DNA from: Pseudobutyrivibrio sp. MD2005
GTDB lineage: Bacteria; Bacillota; Clostridia; Lachnospirales; Lachnospiraceae
Direction: 5' to 3'
NCBI RefSeq assembly: GCF_000621865.1
Contig: NZ_KK211359.1
Coordinates: 242,440 to 306,439, forward strand
DNA: 64,000 nt
A program made the position numbers and the translations under genes. Below are positions 1 to 8,782 of the stretch, piece after piece. The notes under the pieces are model-generated. The model was given only the letters and a program-made list of their open reading frames with translations. It made no database searches and was not told the DNA's origin. The stretch's first letter is position 1, and each line of letters opens with the position of its first letter.

Positions 1-1
1 A

Positions 2-454
2 ATCGGTACAGGCGAGTCTAAATACGAGAATATGTTTAGACACTATGCATGGAAGTATCCTGAGAAGATTTCAGCGAACATTTGCTATGATGACAATTTG
101 GCACACAAGCTTTATGCGGCAGCGGATGCATTCTTGATGCCATCTAGATTCGAGCCATGTGGTCTTACTCAGCTTATTTCATTCAGATATGGAACAGTAC
201 CTATCGTACGTGAGACTGGCGGTCTTTCTGATACTGTCGAGGCATTCAATGAATATATGAAGACTGGTGATGGATTCTCATTTGCTAATTATAATGGAGA
301 TGAGCTTCTTAACACTGTCAACTATAGTAAATTTGTATTCTTCGATAAGAAGACTCAGTGGAATAAGATGGTTGAAAGAGGCATGAGCAAAAACTACTCA
401 TGGGCTGTTCAAAAAGAAAAATATGAGAATATTTATAACTACTTGATTGGTTAA
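2..454 (+). CDS. glgA: Glycogen synthase, C-terminal part (5' end outside window)
   Basis: This is the last ~150 residues of an ADP-glucose-type glycogen synthase (GT5), which extends the alpha-1,4-glucan chain in storage-polysaccharide synthesis. The open frame runs in from base 2 without a start codon. It carries the family C-terminal signature: YDDNLAHKLYAAADAFLMPS followed by RFEPCGLTQL, the ADP/donor-binding Glu-containing loop, and then GTVPIVRETGGLSDTV. The stop TAA is followed 15 bp later by a strong terminator, so glgA is the last gene of its transcript. Only the C-terminal Rossmann lobe is visible. Confidence 0.93.
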   Translation: MGTGESKYENMFRHYAWKYPEKISANICYDDNLAHKLYAAADAFLMPSRFEPCGLTQLISFRYGTVPIVRETGGLSDTVEAFNEYMKTGDGFSFANYNGDELLNTVNYSKFVFFDKKTQWNKMVERGMSKNYSWAVQKEKYENIYNYLIG

Positions 455-469
455 TAAATAGTAATTTAC

Positions 470-498
470 AAAAGAGAATAGTTTAACTATTCTCTTTT
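470..498 (+). terminator. Rho-independent terminator after glgA
   Basis: A perfect 12-bp inverted repeat (470-481 with 487-498, 5-nt loop) has an A-rich left arm and a right arm ending in TTTT. It lies in the 63-bp gap between glgA and ftsK. Because the arms are A-rich on one side and T-rich on the other it could work in both directions. Confidence 0.8.
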
Positions 499-517
499 GA
501 ATGTAAGAGGTTAAAAT

Positions 518-3280
518 TTGGCAACAAAAAGGGCGAATAATTCTAAAAAAAATTCAAATAGTAGATCAAAGAATAATTCGGCGAAAAAATCAACTAGCAA
601 AAGAAGTACAAGAAAAAATACAGTAGAAGAAATCGAGTTCGACGATCCATTTTTCGAGGATTCCACAAGGGAGATTGTCCTTTGGGGTTCTATAATTATG
701 TGTATTTTACTGTGTATCAGTAATTTTGGCTTAGGTGGAGTGGTAGGAAATGCTGTTTCTAACTTCCTTTTTGGAGTGTTTGGCATTATCCAGTTCGTTC
801 TTCCATTTATGGTGGCTTTTTCAGCCTTCTTTATTATTTCTAATTATGGCAATAAAGTGGCAGTGGCAAAGGTAATTGCAGGCTCAGTATTGCTTATTTT
901 TATCACTGTTTTTGTAGAGCTCATTTTACATGGGCAGGATATTTTAGGGCCAATTGCGGCATTTTTATCATCGAGAGAAACTCATACTGGCGGCGGTTTA
1001 ATTGGTGGAGCAATCGTTTTTGGTATTTTTGATAGTTTTGGATTACTTGGAGCATACTTAATTGATATTATTGTCATGATTGTATGTGTTATCATCATCA
1101 TAGAGCGTTTCGCTTTCGATAAAGTACAGCAGTCATCTAGATATCACGCTGATAGAGCTGCTGCCAGACGACGTGCCAGACGTGAACGTCAGATGCTTGA
1201 AAGAGAAGCGAATCAAGTCAGATATAATAGTGGAAGACAAGCTATTCGCGACAAGATTAACGAAGAGCGGGCCATGGAGCTTGAGCAGATGAATCAGACT
1301 GATGGCAATCGTCGTGATAGAAAATATACAGGTGTTACAAGCAACACAACACTAGTTCCTGACTATAGTGATATCACATCCACTGAAGATGTTAACGAGA
1401 TTAGGTTCAATCTTGCTACAGGTGAGCCTGATGTAGAAGTTACAAATACCAGCAGACATAGATTAAAATCTGGCAATAAAAAATCTAGAAGTCTTCATTC
1501 ATTTGGAAAGGTTGAAGAGCCTTCTATGGAGATGCCACCTGTTGTTGAAGAACCAGTGGTAAAAGCTCCGGTAGTAAGTGCTCCTATTGTTAATGCTCCT
1601 GTTAATGAGCCGGTGAACATGAAAATCAACTCACCAGTTATAAATACTCCAGCACCAGTTGTAGAGGAACCTACTCCTGTTGTAGAAGAAGTTAAGGAGC
1701 CTGTCAGAAATCGCAAGGCGTCTGCATCCTCACAGGAAGAGATTGAAAAATCATCTGAATCTCTTAGAAAATCTATTGAGGAAGATAATAAAAAAGTTAA
1801 AAAAGCTTATAAGTATCCACCACTTACTTTACTTAAAGATGGCCCTAAAAACGGTGGAGATTCAAAAGAATATTTACAGGAAATGGCTGGCAAATTGCAA
1901 AGAACACTTAGCAATTTTGGTGTTTCAGCCAATGTAACAGAGGTGACACTTGGTCCTTCTGTTACCAGATACGAGCTTGAAATTGCCGAAGGCACAAGAG
2001 TTTCAAAGGTTCTTAGCCTTACAGATGATATTAAGCTTAGTATGGCAGTTACAGATGTTCGTATCGAAGCTCCAATCCCTGGCAAATCAGCTATCGGTAT
2101 TGAGGTACCTAACAAAGTTAAATCCATGGTAGCTTTCAAGGATTTGGTTGCATCTAAAGAATTCAAGACAGCTAAATCTAAAATATCATTCTGTGTTGGA
2201 AAGGATATTTCAGGTTCAGTTATTGTTGGAAATATTGAAAAGATGCCTCATTTGCTTATTGCAGGTGCTACAGGCTCTGGTAAATCAGTATGTATTAACA
2301 CAATGATTATGAGTATTTTATATCATGCTTCGCCAGAAGAGGTTAAGCTTATCATGGTAGACCCTAAGATGGTAGAGCTTTCTGTATATAATGGTATTCC
2401 TCATTTGTTATTACCGGTTATTACAGATGCGAAAAAGGCTGCAGGAGCTTTACATTGGGCTGTTAAAGAGATGATGGACAGATATGAGCTATTTGCTCAG
2501 GCAGGTGTTCGTAATCTTGAAGGCTTCAATGAAAAAGCTAATAGTGAAGCATTGCCAGAATCAATTCCAGAAGATAAACGAGTTAAGATGTCTCAGCTTG
2601 TTATCATTCTTGATGAGGTGGCTGATCTTATGATGGTTGCGGCAGCTGATGTTGAAGAGTCAATTGTTAGACTTGCTCAGCTTGCACGTGCAGCTGGAAT
2701 TCACTTGATTATTGCAACTCAAAAGCCTACAGTTAATGTTATTACAGGTTTGATTAAGGCTAATGTGCCTTCTCGAATTGCCTTTTCTGTTTCATCAGGT
2801 AATGATTCTCGAGTTATTCTTGATATGAATGGCGCAGAAGACTTACTTGGTAACGGTGATATGTTATACGCTCCACAGAATCTATCAAAACCGATTCGTG
2901 TACAAGGAGCTTTTGTAAGTGACGAAGAAGTTAGTGCTGTTGTTGATTTCCTTAAGGACAACAACGATTCTGCAGAATATAATTCTGACATAGAAGAACA
3001 AATTCAAAACTCTGATAGCGGTTCTAATTCGGTATCGATTTCTGGAGAGCCTGACAACTCCAGGGATCAGCTATTTAACGAAGCGGGACGGCTTGTAATA
3101 GAAAACCAAAAAGGTTCAATTGGTTATCTCCAAAGGAACTTTAGAATCGGATTTAACAGGGCGGCCAGAATCATGGATCAGCTTGCGGAAGCAGGTGTAG
3201 TAGGCCCTGAAATGGGCACTAAGCCTAGAGAAATTCGTATGTCTATTTCAGAGTTTGAGGAACTTATAAATGCACAGTAA
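518..3280 (+). CDS. ftsK: FtsK/SpoIIIE-family DNA translocase
   Basis: Septum-anchored ATPase that pumps chromosomal DNA during division or sporulation. The 920 residues contain a Lys/Ser/Asn-rich cytoplasmic start (1-45), about four transmembrane segments (50-200), and a charged then Pro/Val-rich linker (200-430). The motor follows, with Walker A GATGSGKS near residue 583 and Walker B VIILDEVADLMM near 694. A C-terminal winged-helix gamma domain (about 850-920, AGRLVIENQKGSIGYLQR) reads the orienting DNA sequences. The start is TTG with AGAGG 8 bp upstream; the next Met lies inside TM1, so TTG is preferred. fhs follows after 15 bp. FtsK and SpoIIIE cannot be told apart from sequence alone. 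Confidence 0.95.
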   Translation: MATKRANNSKKNSNSRSKNNSAKKSTSKRSTRKNTVEEIEFDDPFFEDSTREIVLWGSIIMCILLCISNFGLGGVVGNAVSNFLFGVFGIIQFVLPFMVAFSAFFIISNYGNKVAVAKVIAGSVLLIFITVFVELILHGQDILGPIAAFLSSRETHTGGGLIGGAIVFGIFDSFGLLGAYLIDIIVMIVCVIIIIERFAFDKVQQSSRYHADRAAARRRARRERQMLEREANQVRYNSGRQAIRDKINEERAMELEQMNQTDGNRRDRKYTGVTSNTTLVPDYSDITSTEDVNEIRFNLATGEPDVEVTNTSRHRLKSGNKKSRSLHSFGKVEEPSMEMPPVVEEPVVKAPVVSAPIVNAPVNEPVNMKINSPVINTPAPVVEEPTPVVEEVKEPVRNRKASASSQEEIEKSSESLRKSIEEDNKKVKKAYKYPPLTLLKDGPKNGGDSKEYLQEMAGKLQRTLSNFGVSANVTEVTLGPSVTRYELEIAEGTRVSKVLSLTDDIKLSMAVTDVRIEAPIPGKSAIGIEVPNKVKSMVAFKDLVASKEFKTAKSKISFCVGKDISGSVIVGNIEKMPHLLIAGATGSGKSVCINTMIMSILYHASPEEVKLIMVDPKMVELSVYNGIPHLLLPVITDAKKAAGALHWAVKEMMDRYELFAQAGVRNLEGFNEKANSEALPESIPEDKRVKMSQLVIILDEVADLMMVAAADVEESIVRLAQLARAAGIHLIIATQKPTVNVITGLIKANVPSRIAFSVSSGNDSRVILDMNGAEDLLGNGDMLYAPQNLSKPIRVQGAFVSDEEVSAVVDFLKDNNDSAEYNSDIEEQIQNSDSGSNSVSISGEPDNSRDQLFNEAGRLVIENQKGSIGYLQRNFRIGFNRAARIMDQLAEAGVVGPEMGTKPREIRMSISEFEELINAQ

Positions 3281-3295
3281 AAGGGAGTCGTTTAA

Positions 3296-4966
3296 ATGAA
3301 GACAGACATTCAAATTGCGCAGGAAGCAAAAATGATTAATATCAAGGAGGTGGCAGCTTCTTTAGATATTAAGGAGGATGATTTAGAGTTCTACGGAAAG
3401 TACAAAGCTAAATTATCTAATGAGTTATTAGCTAGCTTGGATTCTAAGCCAAACGGTAAATTAGTACTTGTTACAGCTATTAACCCTACACCTGCTGGCG
3501 AAGGTAAAACAACTACTTCAGTTGGATTGGGACAAGCTATGGGAGTTCTTGGCAAGAAGGCTTGCCTTGCTCTTAGAGAGCCATCTTTAGGACCATGCTT
3601 TGGTATAAAGGGTGGAGCTGCAGGTGGTGGCTATGCTCAGGTTGTTCCTATGGAGGATTTAAATCTCCATTTCACAGGTGATTTTCACGCAATTACATCA
3701 GCAAACAACCTGCTTGCTGCAATGCTAGATAATCATATTCAGCAGGGTAATCAGCTTGGTATTGACCCTAGACAGGTAGTTTGGAAGAGATGTCTCGATA
3801 TGAACGACAGAGCTCTTAGAAATATTGTAGTTGGTCTTGGTGCAAAGGCTGACGGTATGGTAAGAGAGGATCACTTCGTAATCACAGTAGCATCTGAGAT
3901 TATGGCAATCCTTTGCCTTGCTGATAATATGCACGATTTAAAGGAAAGATTAGGCCGAATCATTGTTGCTTACAATTTCGAAGGCAAGCCGGTTACTGCT
4001 AACGATTTACAGGCAACAGGTGCTATGGCTGCACTTCTTAAGGATGCATTAAAGCCAAATCTTATCCAGACACTTGAACATACACCAGCAATCGTTCACG
4101 GTGGCCCATTTGCTAATATTGCACATGGTTGCAATTCTGTTCGAGCAACAAAGGCTGCAATGAAGCTTGCTGACATTACAATCACTGAGGCAGGGTTCGG
4201 TGCTGATCTTGGTGCCGAGAAATTCTTTGATATCAAGTGTCGTATGGCAGGCCTTAAGCCTGATGCTGTTGTTTTGGTTGCTACAATCAGAGCACTTAAA
4301 TACAACGGCGGCGTTCCAAAGGCTGAATTAACAAACGAGAATCTTGAAGCTTTAAAGAAGGGTATCGTAAACCTTGAAAAGCATATCGAGAATCTTCAGA
4401 AATACAAGGTACCAGTAGTAGTTACACTTAACTCATTTATTACTGATACTGAAGCTGAAACAAACTTCGTAAAGGAATTCTGCCAGTCTCGCGGATGCGA
4501 GTTCGCCCTTTCTGAGGTTTGGGAAAAAGGCGGCGAAGGCGGAGTTGAGCTTGCAAAGAAAGTGCTTGATGTACTTGAAAATAAAGAGAGCAACTTTGAG
4601 CCTTTATATCCTTCAAATCTTTCTATCAAAGAGAAGATTTATAAGGTTGCTACAGAAATATACGGCGCAGCCGATGTTTCTTACTCACCAGCAGCTGAGC
4701 GTGAGTTAAAGAAGATTGCAGATCTTGGAATGAATGATTTCCCAGTTTGCATGGCAAAGACACAGTATTCTTTATCAGACGATGCTTCTTTACTTGGTCG
4801 CCCAGAAGGCTTTACTCTAAACGTAAGAGAAGTATATGCTTCTGCTGGAGCTGGATTTATCGTAGCGGTTACAGGCAGCATTATGACTATGCCTGGACTT
4901 CCTAAGACACCAGCTGCTAATAATATAGACGTTACTGATGATGGAGTTATTACAGGACTTTTCTAA
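3296..4966 (+). CDS. fhs: Formate--tetrahydrofolate ligase
   Basis: ATP-dependent formation of 10-formyl-THF from formate and THF, the entry step of one-carbon metabolism and of the methyl branch of the acetogenic pathway. At 556 residues it has the full family length. The P-loop-like motif [15 protein letters not shown] lies near residues 63-77. The conserved [15 protein letters not shown] and TGDFHAI segments follow, then [11 protein letters not shown] and the C-terminal [14 protein letters not shown]. It starts at ATG behind GGGAG, 15 bp after ftsK, and runs 3 bp before the next gene. No defects are visible. Confidence 0.97.
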   Translation: MKTDIQIAQEAKMINIKEVAASLDIKEDDLEFYGKYKAKLSNELLASLDSKPNGKLVLVTAINPTPAGEGKTTTSVGLGQAMGVLGKKACLALREPSLGPCFGIKGGAAGGGYAQVVPMEDLNLHFTGDFHAITSANNLLAAMLDNHIQQGNQLGIDPRQVVWKRCLDMNDRALRNIVVGLGAKADGMVREDHFVITVASEIMAILCLADNMHDLKERLGRIIVAYNFEGKPVTANDLQATGAMAALLKDALKPNLIQTLEHTPAIVHGGPFANIAHGCNSVRATKAAMKLADITITEAGFGADLGAEKFFDIKCRMAGLKPDAVVLVATIRALKYNGGVPKAELTNENLEALKKGIVNLEKHIENLQKYKVPVVVTLNSFITDTEAETNFVKEFCQSRGCEFALSEVWEKGGEGGVELAKKVLDVLENKESNFEPLYPSNLSIKEKIYKVATEIYGAADVSYSPAAERELKKIADLGMNDFPVCMAKTQYSLSDDASLLGRPEGFTLNVREVYASAGAGFIVAVTGSIMTMPGLPKTPAANNIDVTDDGVITGLF

Positions 4967-4969
4967 ATC

Positions 4970-6136
4970 ATGATTTGTAAAAAATGTGGTGAAGAAATTG
5001 AAAATGGATTGATGTACTGCCCGAAATGTGGGGAGTCTATTCAGCTTGTTCCCGATTACGACGAGCTTGAAGAAGAGCTTCTTTCAAAGGTGGTTGAGGA
5101 TAAGGATAAGTCTAAAGATGATAAATTTGCAACTGGAGTTTATCACGAGACATCCTCATCCACGGCTACTTCAAAATCTTCGGAAGTACCATCTAAGCCG
5201 GCTGTTAAAGAGCCTTTAGTCTTCACAAAGAAGATAAAGACTATTATTTTTGTATCAGTCATTGGCATTGCGATTCTTGGCTGTCTTATGATTATCCCTT
5301 ATATGGGAACTCATACTTACGACAAGATTATGAACAATGCTGTAGATGCTGAAAACCAGTCTCAATACGCTAAGGCTCTTGGCTTGTACGAAGAAGCTTA
5401 CGCACTTGATAGCACGTCCTTTGAAGCAATTTATGGTTTAGGCAGAATGTATTATCGTGTCAAAGACTATGAAAATGCTATCAAAATGTTAGATGAAGCC
5501 CTTAAGACTGATCCTACGAACAAAAAGATATACACTTATCTTATCAGCTCCTATGATGCCATCGGGGATATGGACAGTATTTATGCTTTAGTTGAAGATG
5601 CTCCAAACGAGGAAATTCAGGAGCTTATCAGCGCATATATTATGCTTCCGCCTACCTTTAGTGTGGAGCCAGGCAACTATGATTCTGATGTAAATGTTCA
5701 GCTTACATGTACCGGCGACTATCAAATTTTCTACACTACAAATGGCAAGAGCCCGATTACTTCAGGCAAGCTATATTCTAAGCCGATTGCTTTAAAAGAG
5801 GGCAGCACCACAATAAAGGCTGTAACACAAAATAGCTCAGGCGAGTATTCTAGCATCGTCATAGGAGAATACAACATCACTTATCCTGAGCTTACTATGC
5901 CCGTGGTTTCGCCTACAGACGGCATATATACCGAACCTGTCATGATTAGCATTGATGTACCTGATGGCTGTCAGGCTTATTACACATGGGATGGTACTGA
6001 TCCATCTAAAAACGGAATTCTATACACTGAGCCATTTCAGATTCTATCTGGCTCAAGCGTATTATCCGTTGTCATCATAGACGAAAACGGAAATGTTAGT
6101 CCAATGTATCGAGGAGATTATATTTACCAAAACTAA
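4970..6136 (+). CDS. Zinc-ribbon, single-TM protein with TPR and chitobiase-like C-terminal repeats
   Basis: The 388-residue predicted membrane protein has no assigned function. Its N-terminal zinc ribbon has paired CxxC motifs (C3/C6, C17/C20), followed by an acidic and Ser-rich linker. One transmembrane helix lies at about 88-108. Two or three TPR-like helices (about 118-200, including YAKALGLYEEAYALD and YENAIKMLDEALKTDP) come next. Two beta-rich repeats of about 75 residues each (230-300 and 310-388) resemble the Fn3-like chitobiase/hexosaminidase C-terminal domain, with FYTTNGKSP and YYTWDGTDP as equivalent motifs. The topology suggests a cytoplasmic zinc ribbon with outside repeats that may bind wall glycans or proteins; that is inference. 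It is followed by a terminator. Confidence 0.75.
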   Translation: MICKKCGEEIENGLMYCPKCGESIQLVPDYDELEEELLSKVVEDKDKSKDDKFATGVYHETSSSTATSKSSEVPSKPAVKEPLVFTKKIKTIIFVSVIGIAILGCLMIIPYMGTHTYDKIMNNAVDAENQSQYAKALGLYEEAYALDSTSFEAIYGLGRMYYRVKDYENAIKMLDEALKTDPTNKKIYTYLISSYDAIGDMDSIYALVEDAPNEEIQELISAYIMLPPTFSVEPGNYDSDVNVQLTCTGDYQIFYTTNGKSPITSGKLYSKPIALKEGSTTIKAVTQNSSGEYSSIVIGEYNITYPELTMPVVSPTDGIYTEPVMISIDVPDGCQAYYTWDGTDPSKNGILYTEPFQILSGSSVLSVVIIDENGNVSPMYRGDYIYQN

Positions 6137-6242
6137 ATTTCATAGTTTTTTCACATTTAAGTCTTTATTTAAACATAAATTAGCTGTATGATAATATCAT
6201 CTCATTAAGAGATACATTTTTCATAACATTATTCTCCCTTTG

Positions 6243-6275
6243 AAAGACACGTCACCGCAGGCGTGTCTTTTATTT
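6243..6275 (+). terminator. Rho-independent terminator
   Basis: Arms AAAGACACG (6243-6251) and CGTGTCTTT (6262-6270) pair perfectly and can extend by one U-G and one C-G pair, leaving a 6-nt loop. TTTTATTTT follows. It closes the transcript of the TPR gene, about 106 bp after its stop. Confidence 0.8.
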
Positions 6276-6302
6276 TGCCCAAAACTTAGAAACTGTTCCA
6301 TG

Positions 6303-6913
6303 TTACCATTCACAGTTACTACAAAGGTGGAAGCTCCTCACCCATGTAGGTCGCTGCCTTGCGCACACAGCGTGATTTTGCGAATATTACTGTTTTTTCT
6401 TATGGGCCAAATTTATGCATCACACATGTGTCTTGTTGCGGAATGAACCATTTTGAAAAATGTTTTTTAGGTGGCGGACACTTAAGTTCTTTATGTACTT
6501 CTCAGACTGAGGGGACTTGGTTTCATATTCCGCTTGCTAAGTAACATGACAAAGCAGGTTTTGCATATCTAGGTACCGCGGCACATTCAACATCGTGTTT
6601 TAAGTGACCGCTTGCGCTGCCGTCCATGGCAGCGCATACCTATATATTGCAAAACCTGCTTTTATGTTACTAAGCGCGCTCCAAAATCAACCAAGTCCCC
6701 TTCAGTCTAAGAAGTACAATTTATACTATGCTGTGTGTCCGCCAACAAAAAACTTTTTTCAAAATTGTACAGGCCTGCAAAAGACACATGTAAATAAAAG
6801 ATGCAGAAATGGCCCATTAGAAAAAACGTAATATTCTTGCAATGCGCTGTGTACGCAAGGCAGCGGCCTACATGGGTGAGGAGCTTCAAGATAAGTCTTA
6901 CTGTGAATGGTAA
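6303..6913. repeat. 611-bp imperfect palindrome (giant hairpin), unknown class
   Basis: The whole gap between the terminator and rlmH is one inverted repeat folded around a centre near 6608. The outer 14 bp (6303-6316 with 6900-6913) pair perfectly. Bases 6330-6372 pair with 6845-6887 with two differences in 43. Matching continues through the poly-T/poly-A blocks near 6390 and 6822, the ACATGTGTCTT block (6424-6434), the GGCGGACAC block (6473-6481), GGGGACTTGG (6511-6520) and AAGCAGGTTTTGCA (6552-6565). The tip has its own hairpin (6614-6635). No reading frame inside it resembles a known protein. It could be a foldback transposon/MITE-like element or the gene of a large structured RNA; it lacks a transposase. 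Confidence 0.85.
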
Positions 6914-6934
6914 ACTATTCCTTTGTTAATCTTA

Positions 6935-6963
6935 TTGTTTTAATGGCATAAATGGTCTAAAAT
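6935..6963 (+). promoter_or_regulatory. Probable sigma-A promoter of rlmH
   Basis: TTGTTT (6935-6940), a 17-bp spacer and TAAAAT (6958-6963) form a plausible -35/-10 pair just outside the giant palindrome. The -10 ends only 7 bp before the rlmH ATG, so transcription from it would start at or next to the start codon and give a leaderless message. No Shine-Dalgarno sequence is visible before that ATG. Confidence 0.45.
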
Positions 6964-6970
6964 AGATGTC

Positions 6971-7450
6971 ATGAATGTTAAGATTCTGTGCGTAGGCAAA
7001 ATTAAGGAAAAGTTTTATAAAGACGCAATATCGGAGTATTCAAAAAGGTTATCAAAGTACTGTTCTTTGGATATTGTTGAGGTGCCAGATGAAAAGACAT
7101 CTGAGAATGCTTCTGATAACGAGATTAACATCGTCAAGGATAAAGAGGGAGAACGAATTTTAAAGCATCTCAAAGACAGAGATTACGTTGTTTCTTTGGC
7201 TATTGAAGGTGCTCAAAAAGATTCTGTTAGTTTCTCTAAACATATTGAAAATCTTGGTATTTCTGGGAAGAGCAGTATTGTCTTTATTATCGGAGGATCT
7301 CTGGGATTATCCAATGAAGTGTTAAAACGAAGCGATGAATTGCTTTCTTTTTCTAAGATGACTTTTCCACATCAATTAATGCGTGTTGTGTTGCTAGAAC
7401 AGATTTACAGAGCAATGCGTATCATGAATAATGAGCCTTACCACAAATAA
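6971..7450 (+). CDS. rlmH: 23S rRNA (pseudouridine1915-N3)-methyltransferase RlmH
   Basis: SPOUT-fold enzyme that methylates N3 of pseudouridine 1915 in helix 69 of 23S rRNA on assembled 70S ribosomes, using SAM. At 159 residues it has the family length. It starts with the typical MNVKILCVGKIKEKF and ends with the SPOUT knot: IVFIIGGSLGLS (SAM loop), then TFPHQLMRVVLLEQIYRAM and YHK at the extreme C-terminus, all family signatures. No ribosome-binding site precedes the ATG. A -10-like TAAAAT lies 7 bp upstream, so the transcript may be leaderless. Confidence 0.96.
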   Translation: MNVKILCVGKIKEKFYKDAISEYSKRLSKYCSLDIVEVPDEKTSENASDNEINIVKDKEGERILKHLKDRDYVVSLAIEGAQKDSVSFSKHIENLGISGKSSIVFIIGGSLGLSNEVLKRSDELLSFSKMTFPHQLMRVVLLEQIYRAMRIMNNEPYHK

Positions 7451-7476
7451 AGTTTTATATAAGGGGTTTTGTTACT

Positions 7477-8781
7477 ATGAGAATGTACGATTTAATTGAA
7501 AAAAAGAAATTAGGTGAAGAGCTCACCACAGAGGAGATTTACCATATCGTAAATGGTTATACTCGTGATGAGATTCCAGATTATCAGATTTCTGCGCTTT
7601 TAATGGCTATATATTTCAAGGGAATGAACGTTAGAGAGCGTTACGACCTTACTATGGCTATGCGTGATTCTGGTGATATTCTTGATCTTTCTTCAATAGA
7701 TGGAGTTAAAATTGATAAGCATTCTACTGGTGGTGTAGGAGATAAAGTTACTCTAGTGCTCGGGCCAATTATTGCATCTATTGGTGTGCCTGTAGCAAAG
7801 ATGAGTGGAAGAGGCTTAGGTCATACAGGTGGAACAATTGATAAGCTTGAAGCATTTCCAGGCTTTAATGGAGCGCTTTCTGAAAAGGCTTTCATCAAGC
7901 AGGTTAATGCAATTAAGATTGCCGTTACAGGTCAGTCAAAGAATCTTGCTCCAGCAGATAAAAAGCTTTATGCTCTTAGAGACGTTACAGCTACAGTAGA
8001 TGAGATTTCTCTTATTACGGGTTCTATTATGTCTAAGAAGCTTGCTGCAGGAACTGACGCAATCGTTCTCGATGTTACAGTTGGTGACGGAGCGTTCATG
8101 AAAACAAAAGAAGATGCTCTTAACCTTGCTAAATCAATGGTTGATATTGGTAAGCGTGCAGACAAAAAGATTGCTGCTTATCTTACAAATATGGATGAAC
8201 CTTTAGGTTATGCTGTAGGTAATAATCTTGAGGTTATTGAAGCGATCAACGCTTTAAATGGCAATGGTCCTAAGGATTTAATGGAAGTTGTTTATGCCCT
8301 TGGCTCACAGATGATTGTTTTTTCTGGCATCGAGACAGATAAAGCAAAAGCTAGAAAGCTTATGGAAGAAGCTGTTGCAAGTGGCAAGGCTTTTGAAAAG
8401 TTTGTTCAGTTTATCGAGATGCAGGGCGGCGATGCTTCTTACGCAAAAGATATCAGCAAATTTGAGCCAGCTAAGTATGTCATTCCAGTAGAAGCTTGCT
8501 GCGATGGATACGTTCACGCTATGAAGGCAGAGGCGTTTGGTCTTGCTTCTATGTCGCTTGGCGGCGGTAGAGAGACATTTGATGATGAAATCGATATGTC
8601 TGTCGGTATTGTTCTTGCAAAGAAAGTTGGCGACCAAGTAAAGAAGGGCGAAGCTCTTTGCTATGTTCATGCAAATGATGAGACTAAGGCTAAAAAGGCT
8701 ATCGAAATGATAAACGAAGCTACAATCATCAAGGCAGAAAAATGTGATGAAAATAAACTAATCATAGATGTTGTAGAATAA
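7477..8781 (+). CDS. pdp: Pyrimidine-nucleoside phosphorylase
   Basis: Cleaves thymidine, deoxyuridine or uridine with phosphate to base and (deoxy)ribose-1-phosphate in pyrimidine salvage. The 434 residues carry the family signature SGRGLGHTGGTIDKLEAFPG (about 110-130), the phosphate-binding KHSTGGVGDK near 81-90 and the C-terminal PYNP domain with a lipoyl-like fold (HAMKAEAFGLASMSLGGGRE). The start is ATG after AAGGGG. A thymidine-specific DeoA activity cannot be excluded; low-G+C bacteria usually carry the broader enzyme. It sits one base before phoH, as in an operon. Confidence 0.93.
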   Translation: MRMYDLIEKKKLGEELTTEEIYHIVNGYTRDEIPDYQISALLMAIYFKGMNVRERYDLTMAMRDSGDILDLSSIDGVKIDKHSTGGVGDKVTLVLGPIIASIGVPVAKMSGRGLGHTGGTIDKLEAFPGFNGALSEKAFIKQVNAIKIAVTGQSKNLAPADKKLYALRDVTATVDEISLITGSIMSKKLAAGTDAIVLDVTVGDGAFMKTKEDALNLAKSMVDIGKRADKKIAAYLTNMDEPLGYAVGNNLEVIEAINALNGNGPKDLMEVVYALGSQMIVFSGIETDKAKARKLMEEAVASGKAFEKFVQFIEMQGGDASYAKDISKFEPAKYVIPVEACCDGYVHAMKAEAFGLASMSLGGGRETFDDEIDMSVGIVLAKKVGDQVKKGEALCYVHANDETKAKKAIEMINEATIIKAEKCDENKLIIDVVE

Positions 8782-8782
8782 T

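Noticed and set aside
6303..6913. Protein-coding genes or known large RNAs (OLE, ROOL type) inside the palindrome
   Set aside because: The short open frames are mirror products of the inverted repeat with no family resemblance. The single long hairpin does not match the multi-branched layout of OLE or ROOL RNAs.
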